Source of the DNA: Nostoc sp. TH1S01
Lineage (GTDB): Bacteria; Cyanobacteriota; Cyanobacteriia; Cyanobacteriales; Nostocaceae
DNA: 32,096 bases
Reading direction: 5' to 3'
Assembly (NCBI GenBank): GCA_018993265.1
Contig: JAGKSW010000031.1
Location: 1 to 32,096, forward strand
The notes beneath the pieces are model-generated. The model did no database searches and was not told the origin of the DNA. It worked only from the letters and a program-made list of their open reading frames with translations. Shown piece after piece: positions 7,840 to 18,352 of the stretch (position 1 is its first letter; every line of letters begins with the position of its first letter). Position numbers and translations under genes: made by a program.

Positions 7840-8538
7840 TTACATATAACCAGGAACATGTGGTCTATGTGGTTTTTTGGAATTATTAGAATCATCAGAA
7901 AAAGTATTAGAAACAGAATTACTAGTTCTAGCTGCTGAAGAAACTTCCGCTTCAGAAGAACCAGGAGAAGAAAGATTTAAGAAATCAATCAATGTCAGAA
8001 TACGGCGCTTAATTTTCCATTGGCCATTTTTATTGACAACTGTATCTACATAAGTACCATTAGCAACGTCAATGCTTGTATCGGAAAGCTTATGAGTTGC
8101 ATGAAGGTAAGAAGACATGGTTGCTGTATTATTGTTGACATTTATATCAAAACTACCTAACAAATGTTGGGTAGCTGTATATCCATTACCTTGAAATACT
8201 GAATAGACAAAATCAGCCCAGGCACTGGTACCATACTGTGTTACGCTAGCGCCATTGGGAAAAATCGCAGTTATCTCAGCATCTGGAGTAAAGCAATTTT
8301 GGTAAATATTTTTACCTTCTTGTAGATTCCCGCGACCAATAGCATCAGTTCCTAATGCGTAACAAACTGCTAATTTTTCAATTTCTGATTCTGCATTTGG
8401 TTGTGATGCACTAGCTACATCGAATTTACTACCCACGAAAATAACCATTACACCAGCCAGCAAAATCAAGCTTAACCGCTTTACAAGCAATGACAGGAAA
8501 TTTGATGCTATTTGCTTAATTTCTTTACTTTTTTTCAT
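7840..8538 (-). CDS. Exported SnoaL-like (NTF2-fold) domain protein
   Basis: The 232-residue product begins with a basic, Lys-rich N-terminus and a hydrophobic segment (about 20-40: LSLILLAGVMVIFVG) ending near ASASQ, a probable signal peptide with an Ala-rich cleavage site. Residues about 50-190 resemble the SnoaL/NTF2-like alpha+beta fold: an N-terminal helix EIEKLAVCYALGTDAIGRGN, then CFTPDAEI, ATQHLLGSFDI, and the strand pair GTYVDTVVNKNGQWKIKRR. The tail is Ser/Asn-rich and low in complexity. SnoaL-fold proteins range from isomerases to non-catalytic binders, so no reaction can be assigned. It sits alone, with a palindrome 38 bp past its stop. Confidence 0.75.
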   Translation of the reverse strand: MKKSKEIKQIASNFLSLLVKRLSLILLAGVMVIFVGSKFDVASASQPNAESEIEKLAVCYALGTDAIGRGNLQEGKNIYQNCFTPDAEITAIFPNGASVTQYGTSAWADFVYSVFQGNGYTATQHLLGSFDINVNNNTATMSSYLHATHKLSDTSIDVANGTYVDTVVNKNGQWKIKRRILTLIDFLNLSSPGSSEAEVSSAARTSNSVSNTFSDDSNNSKKPHRPHVPGYM

Positions 8539-8910
8539 GGAATTAACGTCTTGATGCCTATATTTATGTCTGGAATTTTGCTGGTATTTCTTTACTGCAA
8601 GCTCGCACTTATTTAGCTAATCAAAATCAACTAAAATTTGTTCACTTCACAAGTAAAAAAATGATAATCAAAATTTATTACCTAAATTTTGAACATATAA
8701 ATATTCATAGCAGTTTATATATAAGATGTAATTGAGGATTACAACTAATTTAAGGGGGTATGATTATTTTAAAAGTTTAGATTTATATCGAAATATTTCA
8801 GTAGAAATACTTTTGTTATATGAAAAATTTATAAACAAATCATAAAAAATAATACCCATCTTACTTCAAAAGATGGGCAGTAAGAATAAGTTAATTTTAA
8901 TCTCCAATTA
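8539..8910. other. AT-rich spacer between the SnoaL-like and hybrid kinase genes
   Basis: This 372-bp, strongly AT-rich stretch contains no gene that I can support. It should hold the promoter of the SnoaL-like gene (minus), and it contains the terminator of the hybrid kinase gene at its right end. Confidence 0.6.
8840..8878 (-). terminator. Intrinsic terminator of the hybrid kinase gene
   Basis: On the minus strand, GCCCATCTT pairs with AAGATGGG (8-bp GC-containing stem, arms 8870-8877 and 8855-8862, 7-nt loop). TATTATTTTTT follows directly. It starts about 33 bp past the stop codon of the 1809-residue kinase. Confidence 0.8.
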
Positions 8911-11900
8911 TTAACCAGAGATAGGAATAGAAATTATAAACTCTGTTCCTAAGCCTAAAGCTGACTCACAAATTAAACTACCACTATGATTATCGACAAT
9001 AATTTGCCGACTTATAGATAAACCTAAACCTGTACCTTTACCGACAGTTTTAGTAGTAAACAAATGGTCGAAAATACATGCTTTAACTTCTTCAGGCATA
9101 CCTTGAGCATTATCTTTAATTTTAATTACTACATGTTGATTAGCCTGATAAAATTCTGTTTTGATAGTAATTGTGTTATTAATATCTGCTGATTTATTGG
9201 CTAATTTGCGTAAAGAGTTGGCTTCTTCCAAGGCATCAATTGCATTAGCCAAGATATTCATAAAAACTTGATTAAGCTGTCCTAGATAACATTCTACCAA
9301 GGGAATATTGCCATATTCTTTAATAACTTTAACACCAGGATGATCATAGCTAGCTTTTAAGCGATGTTGTAAAATCATCAAGGTACTATCAATACCATCA
9401 TGAATATTTGCTGAAACTTTAGATTGAGTATCGGCACGAGAAAAGGTACGCAGTGAATTGCTAATTTCTCGAATACGTTTTGTACCTGTTTTCATCCCAT
9501 CAATCATTTTGGGTAATTCTTCTAACAAAATCTCTATATCTATTTCTTCAGCTTTATTATCTATTTCTTCATCAGGTTGAGTAAATTTTGATTGATAAAG
9601 TTGTAGATAATCAATTAAATCAGTCACAGCATCTTTGGCTAAATCCAGATTACCGGAGATAAAACTGAGTGGGTTGTTAATTTCGTGTGCAACTCCGGCT
9701 ACTAAGTTGCCTAAAGATGACATCTTTTCACTTTGGATAATTTGTAATTGTGCCGCTTGTAAGTCTTGTAGAGACTGTGATAGCTGTCTGGATTTATCTT
9801 GTTCGTTGGCATATAATCGCGCATTTTCTATTGCGATCGCCATTTGAGAAATCAAGACTTTTAACACTTGCACTCTTTCAGGAATAAATGCCCCTGTTGA
9901 CAGTTTATTTTCTAGATAAATAATTCCCGTGAGTTTTGATTGATAAATAATTGGCAAACAAAGAATTGATTGTGATTGTGATGTTTGGATATAGCTATCG
10001 AAGCTAAAAGGTTCTGTAGAGGCTGCATCATTTAAAATTAGGTTTTCTTGCGTACGTAAAACATAATTGATGACAGATAAAGGTAAATCTTGATAACTGT
10101 TAACAGGCGTTGATTGTAAAACTGTGACTATATCATCCACTGCATTTCCCGCAGCTTCAATATATAGCTGATTTTCTTTTACTAGTAGTAATACTGCTTT
10201 TTGGGCGGCAGCATTTTCTAGTAAAATTTTGATTAACTTACTTAACAAGTTTTCCAACACAATTTCGTTGGTAATTGCTTGAGAAACTTTAATGAAGGTA
10301 TTTAAGTCCAAGAAATCACTTAAACCACTACTAGTAGTCGTGTTAGTTGTCATGTGAGTGACATCAAGTTTGAGAGTAGCGGTTTCGGGAGTAGTAGTTT
10401 GTTTGACAAGAAACGGATATTTTGCTTCTAAGTATTTAACTTTTGCGATCGCACCCCAACGAATGCAGGCATAATAAGCCTTAGTAATGTAAGCTTGCTG
10501 AATTAATTCTTTGCCTAGAGACTGATAAAACTCACCCGCTAACTCGTAGGCTAAAGCTTCATCTAAAAGATAACCATTAACTTGGGATTTCTGAATAGCA
10601 AGTTCATAATAATCCATCGCTTCGAGATGGCGCTGCAAAACTCTATAAATTTCTGCTTCAACCAAATAAAATTTATGCAGGTGATTCATGGGTGCATGAG
10701 TCGCCCAAACTTCCATTTTTTGCTGGTTATTTCGCACTTTTTCTAAAATTGCCGATTGTTTTGATTCTATAGCTGTCTGATAATTTGCCAGTTGTGCTAA
10801 GGAATCATAAAAATAGAATAAGGGAACGACAAATAACCCTGTCACACCACCTAAAGATTGTTCCGCCATTGCTGCATAGTCAACAGCAAGCTGATATTTA
10901 CCAAATATATAAGCAAGCATCAGCTTATTAATAAACATGTGATTTATGGTGTACAAATCATTCACATGCTGATGAGTTGGTAACATTACTTGCTCATCGT
11001 AAGCTTCACCCATTAAATAGTAAACATTCTCTGGACTGCCTTTCAAATTCAACACAGTTTGTAGATATATTGAATTCCAAGTAAAGGCCACTTGTTGCTG
11101 AATTTTTTTCAATGATTCACAATAAGCTACCAATTCTTTTTCTAAAATCCAAAGTTCTTTCCCTAGCCAAAATGAGTGATAAGGATAGATATATCCGCAA
11201 TAACCAGCATATTCTAAATCCCCAGTTTCTAAACCACTGGCATATCCTTTTTTAGCTGTAATAAATGTTTCTTGAATATGCTCTTGCCAATGAATAACAT
11301 GGGCGCTTACGACTGTCAAAATTTTCGGTTTTAATTCTTCGGCATTAAATTGTGAGACTAAATTTAATGCTAATTTCCCAAATTCATAACCAACATCAAT
11401 TTTGCCTTGAACTCCGCAAAGAATTAATCCATATAAGCTGTAGCCATAAGCAGAAACAGATGTATTGCCATATTTTAAGGATAAAATGACCATTTCATAA
11501 GCAATGAGGGGCATTAATTCCGGCGCTGTTTGGAAAGCTGCGGGGAGAACTCCCATCAAAATTCTCATTGCTGCTATCTTTTGCAGATCGGTCATTAATG
11601 GTAAGTTAATTAAATCTGCGATCGTTCTTGTTTGTAAATTAGCAGTAATCTCCTCTATTCTTTGTTCATACTCAACGGCTGTTGGTTGTTCTGGAATGTT
11701 AATTCCTAATAATTCCAGAATTGATAATGCGATTTGAATTGCTTTTCGTTGTTGTTTTTGGATAATCGAGGCGATAATTTGAACTTCATATACCTTCACT
11801 TTATCTAGTAAAGTTTGCGCCTCTAGCAACACGACATCAACCCATTGCTGCATCTGGGCAAAATTTCCCCCAAGATAAGCAACTTCAGCGCCACCTTCAT

Positions 11901-14340
11901 ACAAACCTAGGGCTATCTTATATTCAGTTTGCCAAACATCTGCGCTTAAAAGCTCTATTCCAATTTTATAATATTTTAAAGCTGCTTCATAAGCTGTAGA
12001 TGCTTTCGCCTTACGTCCAGCAATTAAATTGAAATTTGCTAATTTCGTCTTTTGTACTTGGTCAATTAAAGAATTAGCACCTACATTTAACTGGTTAACT
12101 ATATCAAAAATATGAGCTTCTATTTCATCCTGAGGAGTATTGCTTACAAGCAACTGACCGATTTTTAAATGAGTGGCTTGCTTTTGATATTCTAGAATTA
12201 ATGAATAGGCAGCTTGCTGTACTCTATCGTGTAAAAATTTATAACTAATTGTAGAAGTTTCAAATTTTACCTGTAGAGCTTCTTCTTGATTAAAAACTAA
12301 AGGAATCCGGTAACTTTCGTTTAAAGGCAAAATTAACCCAGCTTGCAACGCTGGATATAATTCATTAGCTGTTATTGATGGTGATTTCTCATTAATGATT
12401 GTCAAAACATCTAGACTAAATCTGTCACCTACACAAGCTGCTAATTTCAAAATTTCTTGCGTAACTTGAGGCAGTCTTTCTAAACGACTAGCAACTAGTT
12501 CTACAACATTTTTATCAGTAATTCCAATAGCTTGAATTTTTTCTAAATTCCACTGCCATTGTTGACTATTAAAATCAAAAACTAACAAGTACTCTTGATA
12601 AAGTACTTGTAGTAATTGAGTCAAGAAAAAGGGATTGCCGCCTGTTTTATTAAAAATTAATTCAGTTAATTGACTAATTTGCTGTTCAAATAATTTGGAT
12701 ATTAAACCTTGCTCAGTTATATGGCGATTTGTTTGTAGAGTCTCAGCAATCAGTTGATTAACATGATTTAAATCTAAAGGTTGTAAAACAATATTGTTGA
12801 CAATTGTGCCAGCATTTTGAATTTCAGCGATTGTCTGAATTAAAGGATGAGTGGGACTGACTTCATTATCTCTGTACGCACCGATGAATAATAAATATTT
12901 GCTGTTAGGGTTCGTTGTTAGCAGTTTGATTAAATTTAAAGTAGCTGAGTCTGCCCATTGTAAATCATCTAAAAATATGACTAATGGATGTTCTTTTTGA
13001 GTAAAAACTTGGATAAACTCTTCAAAAATCCGATGAAAGCGATTTTGTGACTCTGCGGCTCCTAATTCTGGTATTGCTGGTTGTTTACCAATAATTAATT
13101 CTATTTCGGGAATAACATCAGTAATTACCTTGCCGTTGGTTCCTAACGCTGCTAATATCTTGGTTCTCCAGACTGCTATTTTTTTCTGGTTTTCTGTCAA
13201 CAAACAGCGCACTAAATAGGTAAAAGCCTGAATTAAAGAAGCGTAGGGAATATTCCGTTTAAGTTGGTCAAATTTACCAGAAATAAAGTAACCTTGACGT
13301 TGGGTAATAGGTTTATTGACTTCATTAACTAAAGCCGATTTGCCAATTCCAGAATATCCGGAGACTAGCATAATTTCACTAGTGCCAGAATTTACTCGCT
13401 CAAAGGCTGCTAAAATCTCATAAACTTGTGTTTCTCTACCGTATAACTTTTGAGGTATTAATAATTGACTTAAAATATCTAAACGACCAGGAATAAAGTT
13501 AGTAATTTCTCCTTTGGTTTCTAATTGCTCCAGACAGGTTTCTAAATCAACTAATAGTCCTGTTGCACTTTGATATCTATCTTCTGCATTTTTCGCCATC
13601 AGCTTCATCACAATTGCTGCAACTGCGTCCGGAATTTCGGGATTTAAGCATTGAGGATTTACTGGAGGAATTGCAATATGTCGGTAAACAACTTCCAGGG
13701 GATCTTGGCTGAAAAACGGGATTTGTTGAGTCAGCATTTCATATAAAGTCACACCCAGAGAATAAAAATCGCTCCGATAGTCAAGAATGCGATTCATTCT
13801 TCCTGTTTGTTCAGGAGACATATAAGCGAGTGTCCCTTCTACACAGTTAGGATTAGTAAATTGGGGAGTTTCTTTATTTAAACGAGATGCTATACCAAAA
13901 TCAGCAAGTTTAACTATATTCGTTTGACAGTTAATGATGATATTACTAGGTTTGATATCTTTATGAATAATCTGTTGTTGATGAAGGTACTCTAAAGATT
14001 TTGTTAATTGAATCGTAATTTTTAAAGATTGAATTAAGTCAAGAGAATTTATCTGGAGAATTTGGGCTAAAGACTGCCCATCAAAATCTTCTAATAATAG
14101 TCCTACACGATGCTCAAAATTTTCTAAACTAATTGCTTTAACAATATAGGGACAGTTTAAAGCTTGTTGAATGAGATATTCGCTTTTGAGGCGAGTAAAA
14201 GCTTCAAGGCTGGGATATTCTTTTTTCAATAATTTTAGAATAAGTTTTTGTGTAGTTCCTGGTATTTGTGTGCGATAGATAATCGTTTGAATTCCCTCAT
14301 GGAGAGTAGAGATGATTGGGTATTCCGTAAGATGTGGCAT
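8911..14340 (-). CDS. Hybrid Ser/Thr kinase - AAA ATPase - GAF - histidine kinase (HstK type)
   Basis: One intact 1809-residue frame. Residues about 7-275 are a Ser/Thr kinase with Lys in LILKLL (K36), HKDIKPSN (D128), LADFG, and GTLAYMSPEQ in the activation loop. The Gly-rich loop is degenerate. Residues about 297-560 are an AAA-type ATPase with P-loop GYSGIGKSA (328-336) and LVIFLDDLQWAD as Walker B. Residues about 700-1300 are helical repeats. A GAF domain spans about 1345-1500. The histidine kinase has VAGVAHEINNP (H1552), the N box NILANAIDAL, and GKGTGLGLSISRQ near 1768. This is the HstK architecture of Nostoc-type cyanobacteria, where sensing is thought to be integrated across both phosphorylation types. 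The protein lacks membrane segments. No response regulator lies nearby, so the targets are unknown. Confidence 0.95.
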   Translation of the reverse strand: MPHLTEYPIISTLHEGIQTIIYRTQIPGTTQKLILKLLKKEYPSLEAFTRLKSEYLIQQALNCPYIVKAISLENFEHRVGLLLEDFDGQSLAQILQINSLDLIQSLKITIQLTKSLEYLHQQQIIHKDIKPSNIIINCQTNIVKLADFGIASRLNKETPQFTNPNCVEGTLAYMSPEQTGRMNRILDYRSDFYSLGVTLYEMLTQQIPFFSQDPLEVVYRHIAIPPVNPQCLNPEIPDAVAAIVMKLMAKNAEDRYQSATGLLVDLETCLEQLETKGEITNFIPGRLDILSQLLIPQKLYGRETQVYEILAAFERVNSGTSEIMLVSGYSGIGKSALVNEVNKPITQRQGYFISGKFDQLKRNIPYASLIQAFTYLVRCLLTENQKKIAVWRTKILAALGTNGKVITDVIPEIELIIGKQPAIPELGAAESQNRFHRIFEEFIQVFTQKEHPLVIFLDDLQWADSATLNLIKLLTTNPNSKYLLFIGAYRDNEVSPTHPLIQTIAEIQNAGTIVNNIVLQPLDLNHVNQLIAETLQTNRHITEQGLISKLFEQQISQLTELIFNKTGGNPFFLTQLLQVLYQEYLLVFDFNSQQWQWNLEKIQAIGITDKNVVELVASRLERLPQVTQEILKLAACVGDRFSLDVLTIINEKSPSITANELYPALQAGLILPLNESYRIPLVFNQEEALQVKFETSTISYKFLHDRVQQAAYSLILEYQKQATHLKIGQLLVSNTPQDEIEAHIFDIVNQLNVGANSLIDQVQKTKLANFNLIAGRKAKASTAYEAALKYYKIGIELLSADVWQTEYKIALGLYEGGAEVAYLGGNFAQMQQWVDVVLLEAQTLLDKVKVYEVQIIASIIQKQQRKAIQIALSILELLGINIPEQPTAVEYEQRIEEITANLQTRTIADLINLPLMTDLQKIAAMRILMGVLPAAFQTAPELMPLIAYEMVILSLKYGNTSVSAYGYSLYGLILCGVQGKIDVGYEFGKLALNLVSQFNAEELKPKILTVVSAHVIHWQEHIQETFITAKKGYASGLETGDLEYAGYCGYIYPYHSFWLGKELWILEKELVAYCESLKKIQQQVAFTWNSIYLQTVLNLKGSPENVYYLMGEAYDEQVMLPTHQHVNDLYTINHMFINKLMLAYIFGKYQLAVDYAAMAEQSLGGVTGLFVVPLFYFYDSLAQLANYQTAIESKQSAILEKVRNNQQKMEVWATHAPMNHLHKFYLVEAEIYRVLQRHLEAMDYYELAIQKSQVNGYLLDEALAYELAGEFYQSLGKELIQQAYITKAYYACIRWGAIAKVKYLEAKYPFLVKQTTTPETATLKLDVTHMTTNTTTSSGLSDFLDLNTFIKVSQAITNEIVLENLLSKLIKILLENAAAQKAVLLLVKENQLYIEAAGNAVDDIVTVLQSTPVNSYQDLPLSVINYVLRTQENLILNDAASTEPFSFDSYIQTSQSQSILCLPIIYQSKLTGIIYLENKLSTGAFIPERVQVLKVLISQMAIAIENARLYANEQDKSRQLSQSLQDLQAAQLQIIQSEKMSSLGNLVAGVAHEINNPLSFISGNLDLAKDAVTDLIDYLQLYQSKFTQPDEEIDNKAEEIDIEILLEELPKMIDGMKTGTKRIREISNSLRTFSRADTQSKVSANIHDGIDSTLMILQHRLKASYDHPGVKVIKEYGNIPLVECYLGQLNQVFMNILANAIDALEEANSLRKLANKSADINNTITIKTEFYQANQHVVIKIKDNAQGMPEEVKACIFDHLFTTKTVGKGTGLGLSISRQIIVDNHSGSLICESALGLGTEFIISIPISG

Positions 14341-15123
14341 TGATTTTTAATTCTAAAGGAACACAATTTTAAATAAAATCTTCGCTAGTTCTGGAAGACC
14401 TGCTTGGTTAGAATTCAGGAGTCAGAAGTCAGAATCCAGAATGATTAATACAGTGAGCTTTTCCGAGGCTAATATTTTAATGGTTTATAAGTATTACTGA
14501 TCAACGTCTGATCAATTCTGACTTCTGGATTCTGCATTCTGAATTCTTAGCCTGCTTGTTTAATTATTCCCAATGCTCTAGCCATGATCACAATCATGTA
14601 TCTTATTAATGCCTCATATCAGTTTTTTTAGTAAAGACTTGCAGTTAAAACTGATAGAAATATACAAAGGCAGATTTAAAACACAATGATGTTGGATTAT
14701 AGGGAATTGATTAAATTCAGTAAATGACCAGGCTTTCATCGAAGATGACCCATACTCTTAGTCTAAGTACAAAATTGCTGTAAAAGCTACTGTGCTTGTA
14801 CTTAAACTAGGGAAAACTGAGCGATCGCACTCTTACAGAGCAACTTTTCAGTTCTCAAAATGAGAGTTGAAAAAATTCCGCTGCCTGAATTTCCGGCATC
14901 TCAAGCTCCATATAATAGTTGAAGAAGTGAAACAAAAAGAAACATCATAAAATCTCTCTGCTGCCACATCTTCTCCAACAAACTCCGGTATTGGCAATAG
15001 ATGCAGGGTTGACCCTCAAGATATTGCCCCTACAAACTTTATTTTGGCAGACACGATTTTATCGGTCTGGTTGGCATCTACGCGGTTCCATTCAATTTTT
15101 GATCATGGGAGAACACGGAATTT
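14341..15123. other. Long spacer between the hybrid kinase gene and ndhH
   Basis: The 783 bp contain no supportable gene. They hold an inverted repeat (14410-14547), a HIP1 site near 14820 and a possible -10 box TATAAT at 14911, without a good -35. GGGAG about 12 nt before the ndhH ATG may act as its ribosome binding site. Promoters for both divergent genes are expected here. Confidence 0.6.
14410..14547. repeat. Imperfect inverted repeat built from GTCAGAA-type heptamers
   Basis: The left arm at 14410-14442 (AGAATTCAGGAGTCAGAAGT...) and the right arm at 14514-14547 (AATTCTGACTTCTGGATTCT...) are imperfect reverse complements separated by about 70 nt. Both contain repeated GTCAGAA/TTCTGAC units. 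Confidence 0.65.
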
Positions 15124-16308
15124 ATGGCCAGAATAGAAACCCGTACTGAACCAATGGTGCTGAACATGGGGCCACACCACCCCTCAATGCACGGGGTTCT
15201 GCGGCTAATTGTCACATTGGATGGCGAGGATGTCATTGATTGTGAACCGGTGATCGGCTACTTACATCGAGGCATGGAAAAAATTGCCGAGAACCGCACC
15301 ACTGTTATGTATGTCCCCTACGTTAGTCGCTGGGACTACGCAGCGGGAATGTTTAACGAAGCTGTCACAGTTAACGCCCCAGAAAAGTTAGCTGGGATTG
15401 CTGTTCCCAAACGCGCCAGCTACATCCGCGTCATCATGCTGGAACTTAATCGCATCGCCAACCACTTGCTGTGGTTTGGCCCGTTCCTTGCTGACGTTGG
15501 CGCACAAACTCCCTTCTTCTACCAGTTCCGAGAACGGGAGATGATTTACGATTTGTGGGAAGCGGCTACAGGCTACCGCATGGTAAATAACAACTACTTC
15601 CGCGTTGGCGGTGTGGCTGCCGATTTGCCTTATGGTTGGGTAGATAAGTGTGAAGAATTTTGCGACTACTTCTTACCTGTAGTTGATGAATACGAAAAGT
15701 TAGTCACCAATAACCCCATTTTCCGCCGTCGTGTTGAGGGTATTGGCACAATTACCCGCGAAGAAGCAATTAACTGGGGATTGTCTGGCCCGATGTTACG
15801 CGCTTCTGGCGTGAAGTGGGATTTGCGTAAAGTTGACCATTACGAGTGCTACGACGATTTTGACTGGGAAGTTCAGTGGGAAACTGCCGGTGATTGTTTA
15901 GCCCGTTATATGGTGCGGATGCGAGAAATGCGCGAATCCGTCAAAATTCTCAAGCAAGCCCTCAAAGGGCTACCTGGCGGCCCCTACGAAAACCTAGAAG
16001 CTAAACGCCTAGCTGCTGGCAAAAAATCTGAGTGGGATGCTTTTGATTACCAGTTTATTGGTAAAAAGGTTGCGCCTACCTTTAAAATGCCCAAAGGCGA
16101 AATCTATGCTCGTGTCGAAAGCGGTAAAGGTGAATTAGGCATTTATCTCGTCGGTGATGATAACGTCTTCCCTTGGCGCTGGAAAATTCGTCCAGCCGAT
16201 TTCAACAACCTGCAAATTCTGCCTCATTTATTGCGGGGTATGAAAGTCGCAGATATTGTGGTGATTCTCGGTAGTATTGACGTAATCATGGGTTCTGTAG
16301 ACAGATAA
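15124..16308 (+). CDS. ndhH: NAD(P)H-quinone oxidoreductase subunit H
   Basis: The 394-residue protein is a full-length NdhH, the 49-kDa/NuoD-type subunit of the NDH-1 hydrophilic arm on the thylakoid membrane. It begins with [17 protein letters not shown] and continues with [50 protein letters not shown] and ends in the conserved [19 protein letters not shown]-1 transfers electrons to plastoquinone in respiration, cyclic photosynthetic flow and CO2 uptake. The sequence has no breaks. As usual in cyanobacteria, ndhH stands apart from other ndh genes; none is in this window. Confidence 0.98.
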   Translation: MARIETRTEPMVLNMGPHHPSMHGVLRLIVTLDGEDVIDCEPVIGYLHRGMEKIAENRTTVMYVPYVSRWDYAAGMFNEAVTVNAPEKLAGIAVPKRASYIRVIMLELNRIANHLLWFGPFLADVGAQTPFFYQFREREMIYDLWEAATGYRMVNNNYFRVGGVAADLPYGWVDKCEEFCDYFLPVVDEYEKLVTNNPIFRRRVEGIGTITREEAINWGLSGPMLRASGVKWDLRKVDHYECYDDFDWEVQWETAGDCLARYMVRMREMRESVKILKQALKGLPGGPYENLEAKRLAAGKKSEWDAFDYQFIGKKVAPTFKMPKGEIYARVESGKGELGIYLVGDDNVFPWRWKIRPADFNNLQILPHLLRGMKVADIVVILGSIDVIMGSVDR

Positions 16309-16323
16309 GGCATGATTCTTGTA

Positions 16324-16344
16324 GGGTAGGCAGCTTGCCTGCCC
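16324..16344. terminator. Hairpin downstream of ndhH
   Basis: GGGTAGGCA and TGCCTGCCC pair (one G-T wobble) around a 3-nt loop, 15 bp after the ndhH stop. No T-run follows, so termination is uncertain. It may be a copy of a dispersed hairpin repeat. Confidence 0.4.
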
Positions 16345-16486
16345 AAAAATATCAAGTGTTTCTTCTCCTATGTTTGTGGACGAGGAGCGCAACTTAAAAT
16401 TGAGATAAACCCCTAGATAGACTTGCGATCGCTCAAAGATTGTCAAAATAAATGACAACAAACGTTATTTTTGGACAATCAAACCT

Positions 16487-17380
16487 ATGGGCTTCGGTAT
16501 TGGTGATTTATTCTGGATTTTTCTACTGCTTTCTTCTCTACAACCCCTCTGGCAAAAACGCCAAGTAGAATATGGGCGTTTTCGCGCCTTACAAGAATTC
16601 CAACAGGAACGCAAAACGCGGGTAATTTTGCTAATACATCGTCAAGAATCCATCAGCTTACTCGGCATTCCTCTATCACGCTACATCACAATTGAAGACT
16701 CAGAACAAATCCTACGGGCAATTCGCCTCACACCTCCAGATGTTCCTATTGATTTGATTCTGCACACTCCTGGCGGTTTGGTACTCGCTACCGAACAAAT
16801 TGCTAGGGCATTAATTCGTCATCCTTCCAAAGTTACAGTTTTTGTACCACACTACGCTATGAGTGGGGGAACAATGCTGGCCTTAGCTGCTGATGAAATT
16901 GTGATGGATGCGAATGCAGTCTTGGGGCCAGTTGATCCCCAATTAGGAAACCTCCCCGCAGCCAGTATTTTAAAGGTAGTGAAAGATAAACCAATCAGCG
17001 AGATTGATGACCAAACTTTAATTATGGCTGACCAAGCAGAAAAAGCAATTCGCCAAGTACAACGTTTTGTGCGGACACTGCTGAAAGATAATATGCCAAA
17101 ACAAAAAGTTCAGCCAGAAAATATTGAACCAATTATCGACGCTTTGACAACTGGACGCGTCACTCACGATTATCCTGTCACCGTTGAAGAAGCTACAGAA
17201 ATGGGGTTGCCCGTTACCGTCGGACTACCCCGTTCCATTTACGACTTGATGGATTTGTATCCCCAACCCCAGGGAGGACGGCCAACTGTCCAGTATATTC
17301 CTATGCCTTATGATGACCGTCGCCCAATTTTACCAACACCCAAAGGCAGACCTTTAGAAGAAGCTAATCAAAGACTCTAG
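16487..17380 (+). CDS. SDH-family ClpP-like membrane-associated serine protease
   Basis: The 297-residue protein has an N-terminal hydrophobic segment (about 5-20) and a ClpP/crotonase-type core. DLILHTPGGLVLA (about 89-101) corresponds to the oxyanion-hole strand. HYAMSGGTMLALAADEIVM carries the likely nucleophile S126, and GPVDPQLG follows. This matches the serine dehydrogenase proteinase (SDH, DUF114) family, related to the signal peptide peptidase SppA. The C-terminus is Pro-rich (PQPQGGRP, ILPTPKGRPLEE). The physiological substrate is unknown. The gene appears monocistronic. Confidence 0.88.
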   Translation: MGFGIGDLFWIFLLLSSLQPLWQKRQVEYGRFRALQEFQQERKTRVILLIHRQESISLLGIPLSRYITIEDSEQILRAIRLTPPDVPIDLILHTPGGLVLATEQIARALIRHPSKVTVFVPHYAMSGGTMLALAADEIVMDANAVLGPVDPQLGNLPAASILKVVKDKPISEIDDQTLIMADQAEKAIRQVQRFVRTLLKDNMPKQKVQPENIEPIIDALTTGRVTHDYPVTVEEATEMGLPVTVGLPRSIYDLMDLYPQPQGGRPTVQYIPMPYDDRRPILPTPKGRPLEEANQRL

Positions 17381-17383
17381 ATA

Positions 17384-17402
17384 AGTGCTGAGTGCTGAGT
17401 GT
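17384..17402. repeat. Short tandem repeat (AGTGCTG)
   Basis: Two AGTGCTG heptamers plus a partial unit lie just past the stop of the SDH-family gene. The same heptamer, inverted, occurs around 26164-26330. Confidence 0.7.
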
Positions 17403-17467
17403 AAACCCAGTTGATCAAGCTTTAGCAATCAGCAAGTTCTTCATCTATGTGACTACAGCGAACAAAA

Positions 17468-18118
17468 TTAAGGCGTTGCGGTTGGTGTAGGTGTAGGTGT
17501 TGCGGTTGATGTGGGCGTTGGTGTTGCCGCAGGTGTCGCAGTTGGTTTAGCTGTTGGTGTTGCTGTTGGTTTAGCAGTCGGTTTAGCAGTCGGCTTAGCC
17601 GTTGGTGTTGCCGTAGGCTTGGGTGAAGGCTGAGGTTGAGGCTTACCTATAGTGTCCTTAGCTTCTGCATTGAGCTTCTGACGAAATGCTAAATCAGCAA
17701 TTCCGGTTTCTGAAAGCTGATTTTTTTTCTGATATTCCTTAATTAACTGTTCTGTGCGAGGGCCAAAGAATTGATCACGCGGCAGAGGCGGATTTGGCTT
17801 AAGAACTGCATTTAAATTGGCTTGCAGAATTTGCACAATATTGGCAGCCAAGTCTTGAGTTTTTGGCCCTGCTATCCCATCAACACCAAGCTTGTAGCCC
17901 TTTTGAAAGTCGCGGATTGCTTTTTTGGTTTCCTCGTCTGTTAGAGGTGTATTCGAGACTTTAACTTTGTAACCTAGCCCGTGCAGAACAGCCCGCAATT
18001 CTTGTGGCGTATAGTTACGTTGACGAGCAGCAAATGAACTGTCAGAAATTATGACACTGGCGCTTACTAGGCAAGTAGCCGCAATAATCGCGCTGGATTT
18101 ATTAAACCCACACCACAT
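17468..18118 (-). CDS. Exported peptidoglycan-binding protein with Thr/Pro/Ala/Lys tail
   Basis: The 216-residue product starts with a signal peptide (about 1-31, with hydrophobic SSAIIAATCLVSASVII and a cut near SFAA). Two PG_binding_1-like modules follow. The first (about 37-95) contains ELRAVLHGLGYKV and FQKGYKLGVDGIAGPKTQ. The second (about 96-155) contains FFGPRTEQLIKEYQKKNQLSETG. The last 55 residues are a repeated Thr-Pro/Ala/Lys tract (TATPTAKPT units), probably extended and surface exposed. No catalytic domain is present, so I infer cell-wall binding only. The tail is encoded by a GC-richer repeat and may vary in length between strains. Confidence 0.88.
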   Translation of the reverse strand: MWCGFNKSSAIIAATCLVSASVIISDSSFAARQRNYTPQELRAVLHGLGYKVKVSNTPLTDEETKKAIRDFQKGYKLGVDGIAGPKTQDLAANIVQILQANLNAVLKPNPPLPRDQFFGPRTEQLIKEYQKKNQLSETGIADLAFRQKLNAEAKDTIGKPQPQPSPKPTATPTAKPTAKPTAKPTATPTAKPTATPAATPTPTSTATPTPTPTATP

Positions 18119-18352
18119 ATCTCAAACTCCTTGCAGTTAAATCAGCATTATATGATTAACAGGTGCATTTTACGTTTCTTGAAGACTTTTGTCTCAATGT
18201 TTAATCATTTGTGATTAATTAAAATTAACGAAAACTGATATGAATTTTTGGCAATCTGGCTTGAAAAGTATTGAGATTTTTTACTTTCACTTCTCAACTC
18301 TCTAGTTAAGTTATAACTAAATACTTAAAGCTTGTATAATCTAAAACAAAAA

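Noticed and set aside
17471-17635. Thr/Pro/Ala/Lys tract as a separate satellite repeat
   Set aside because: It is in frame and forms the C-terminal tail of the peptidoglycan-binding protein.
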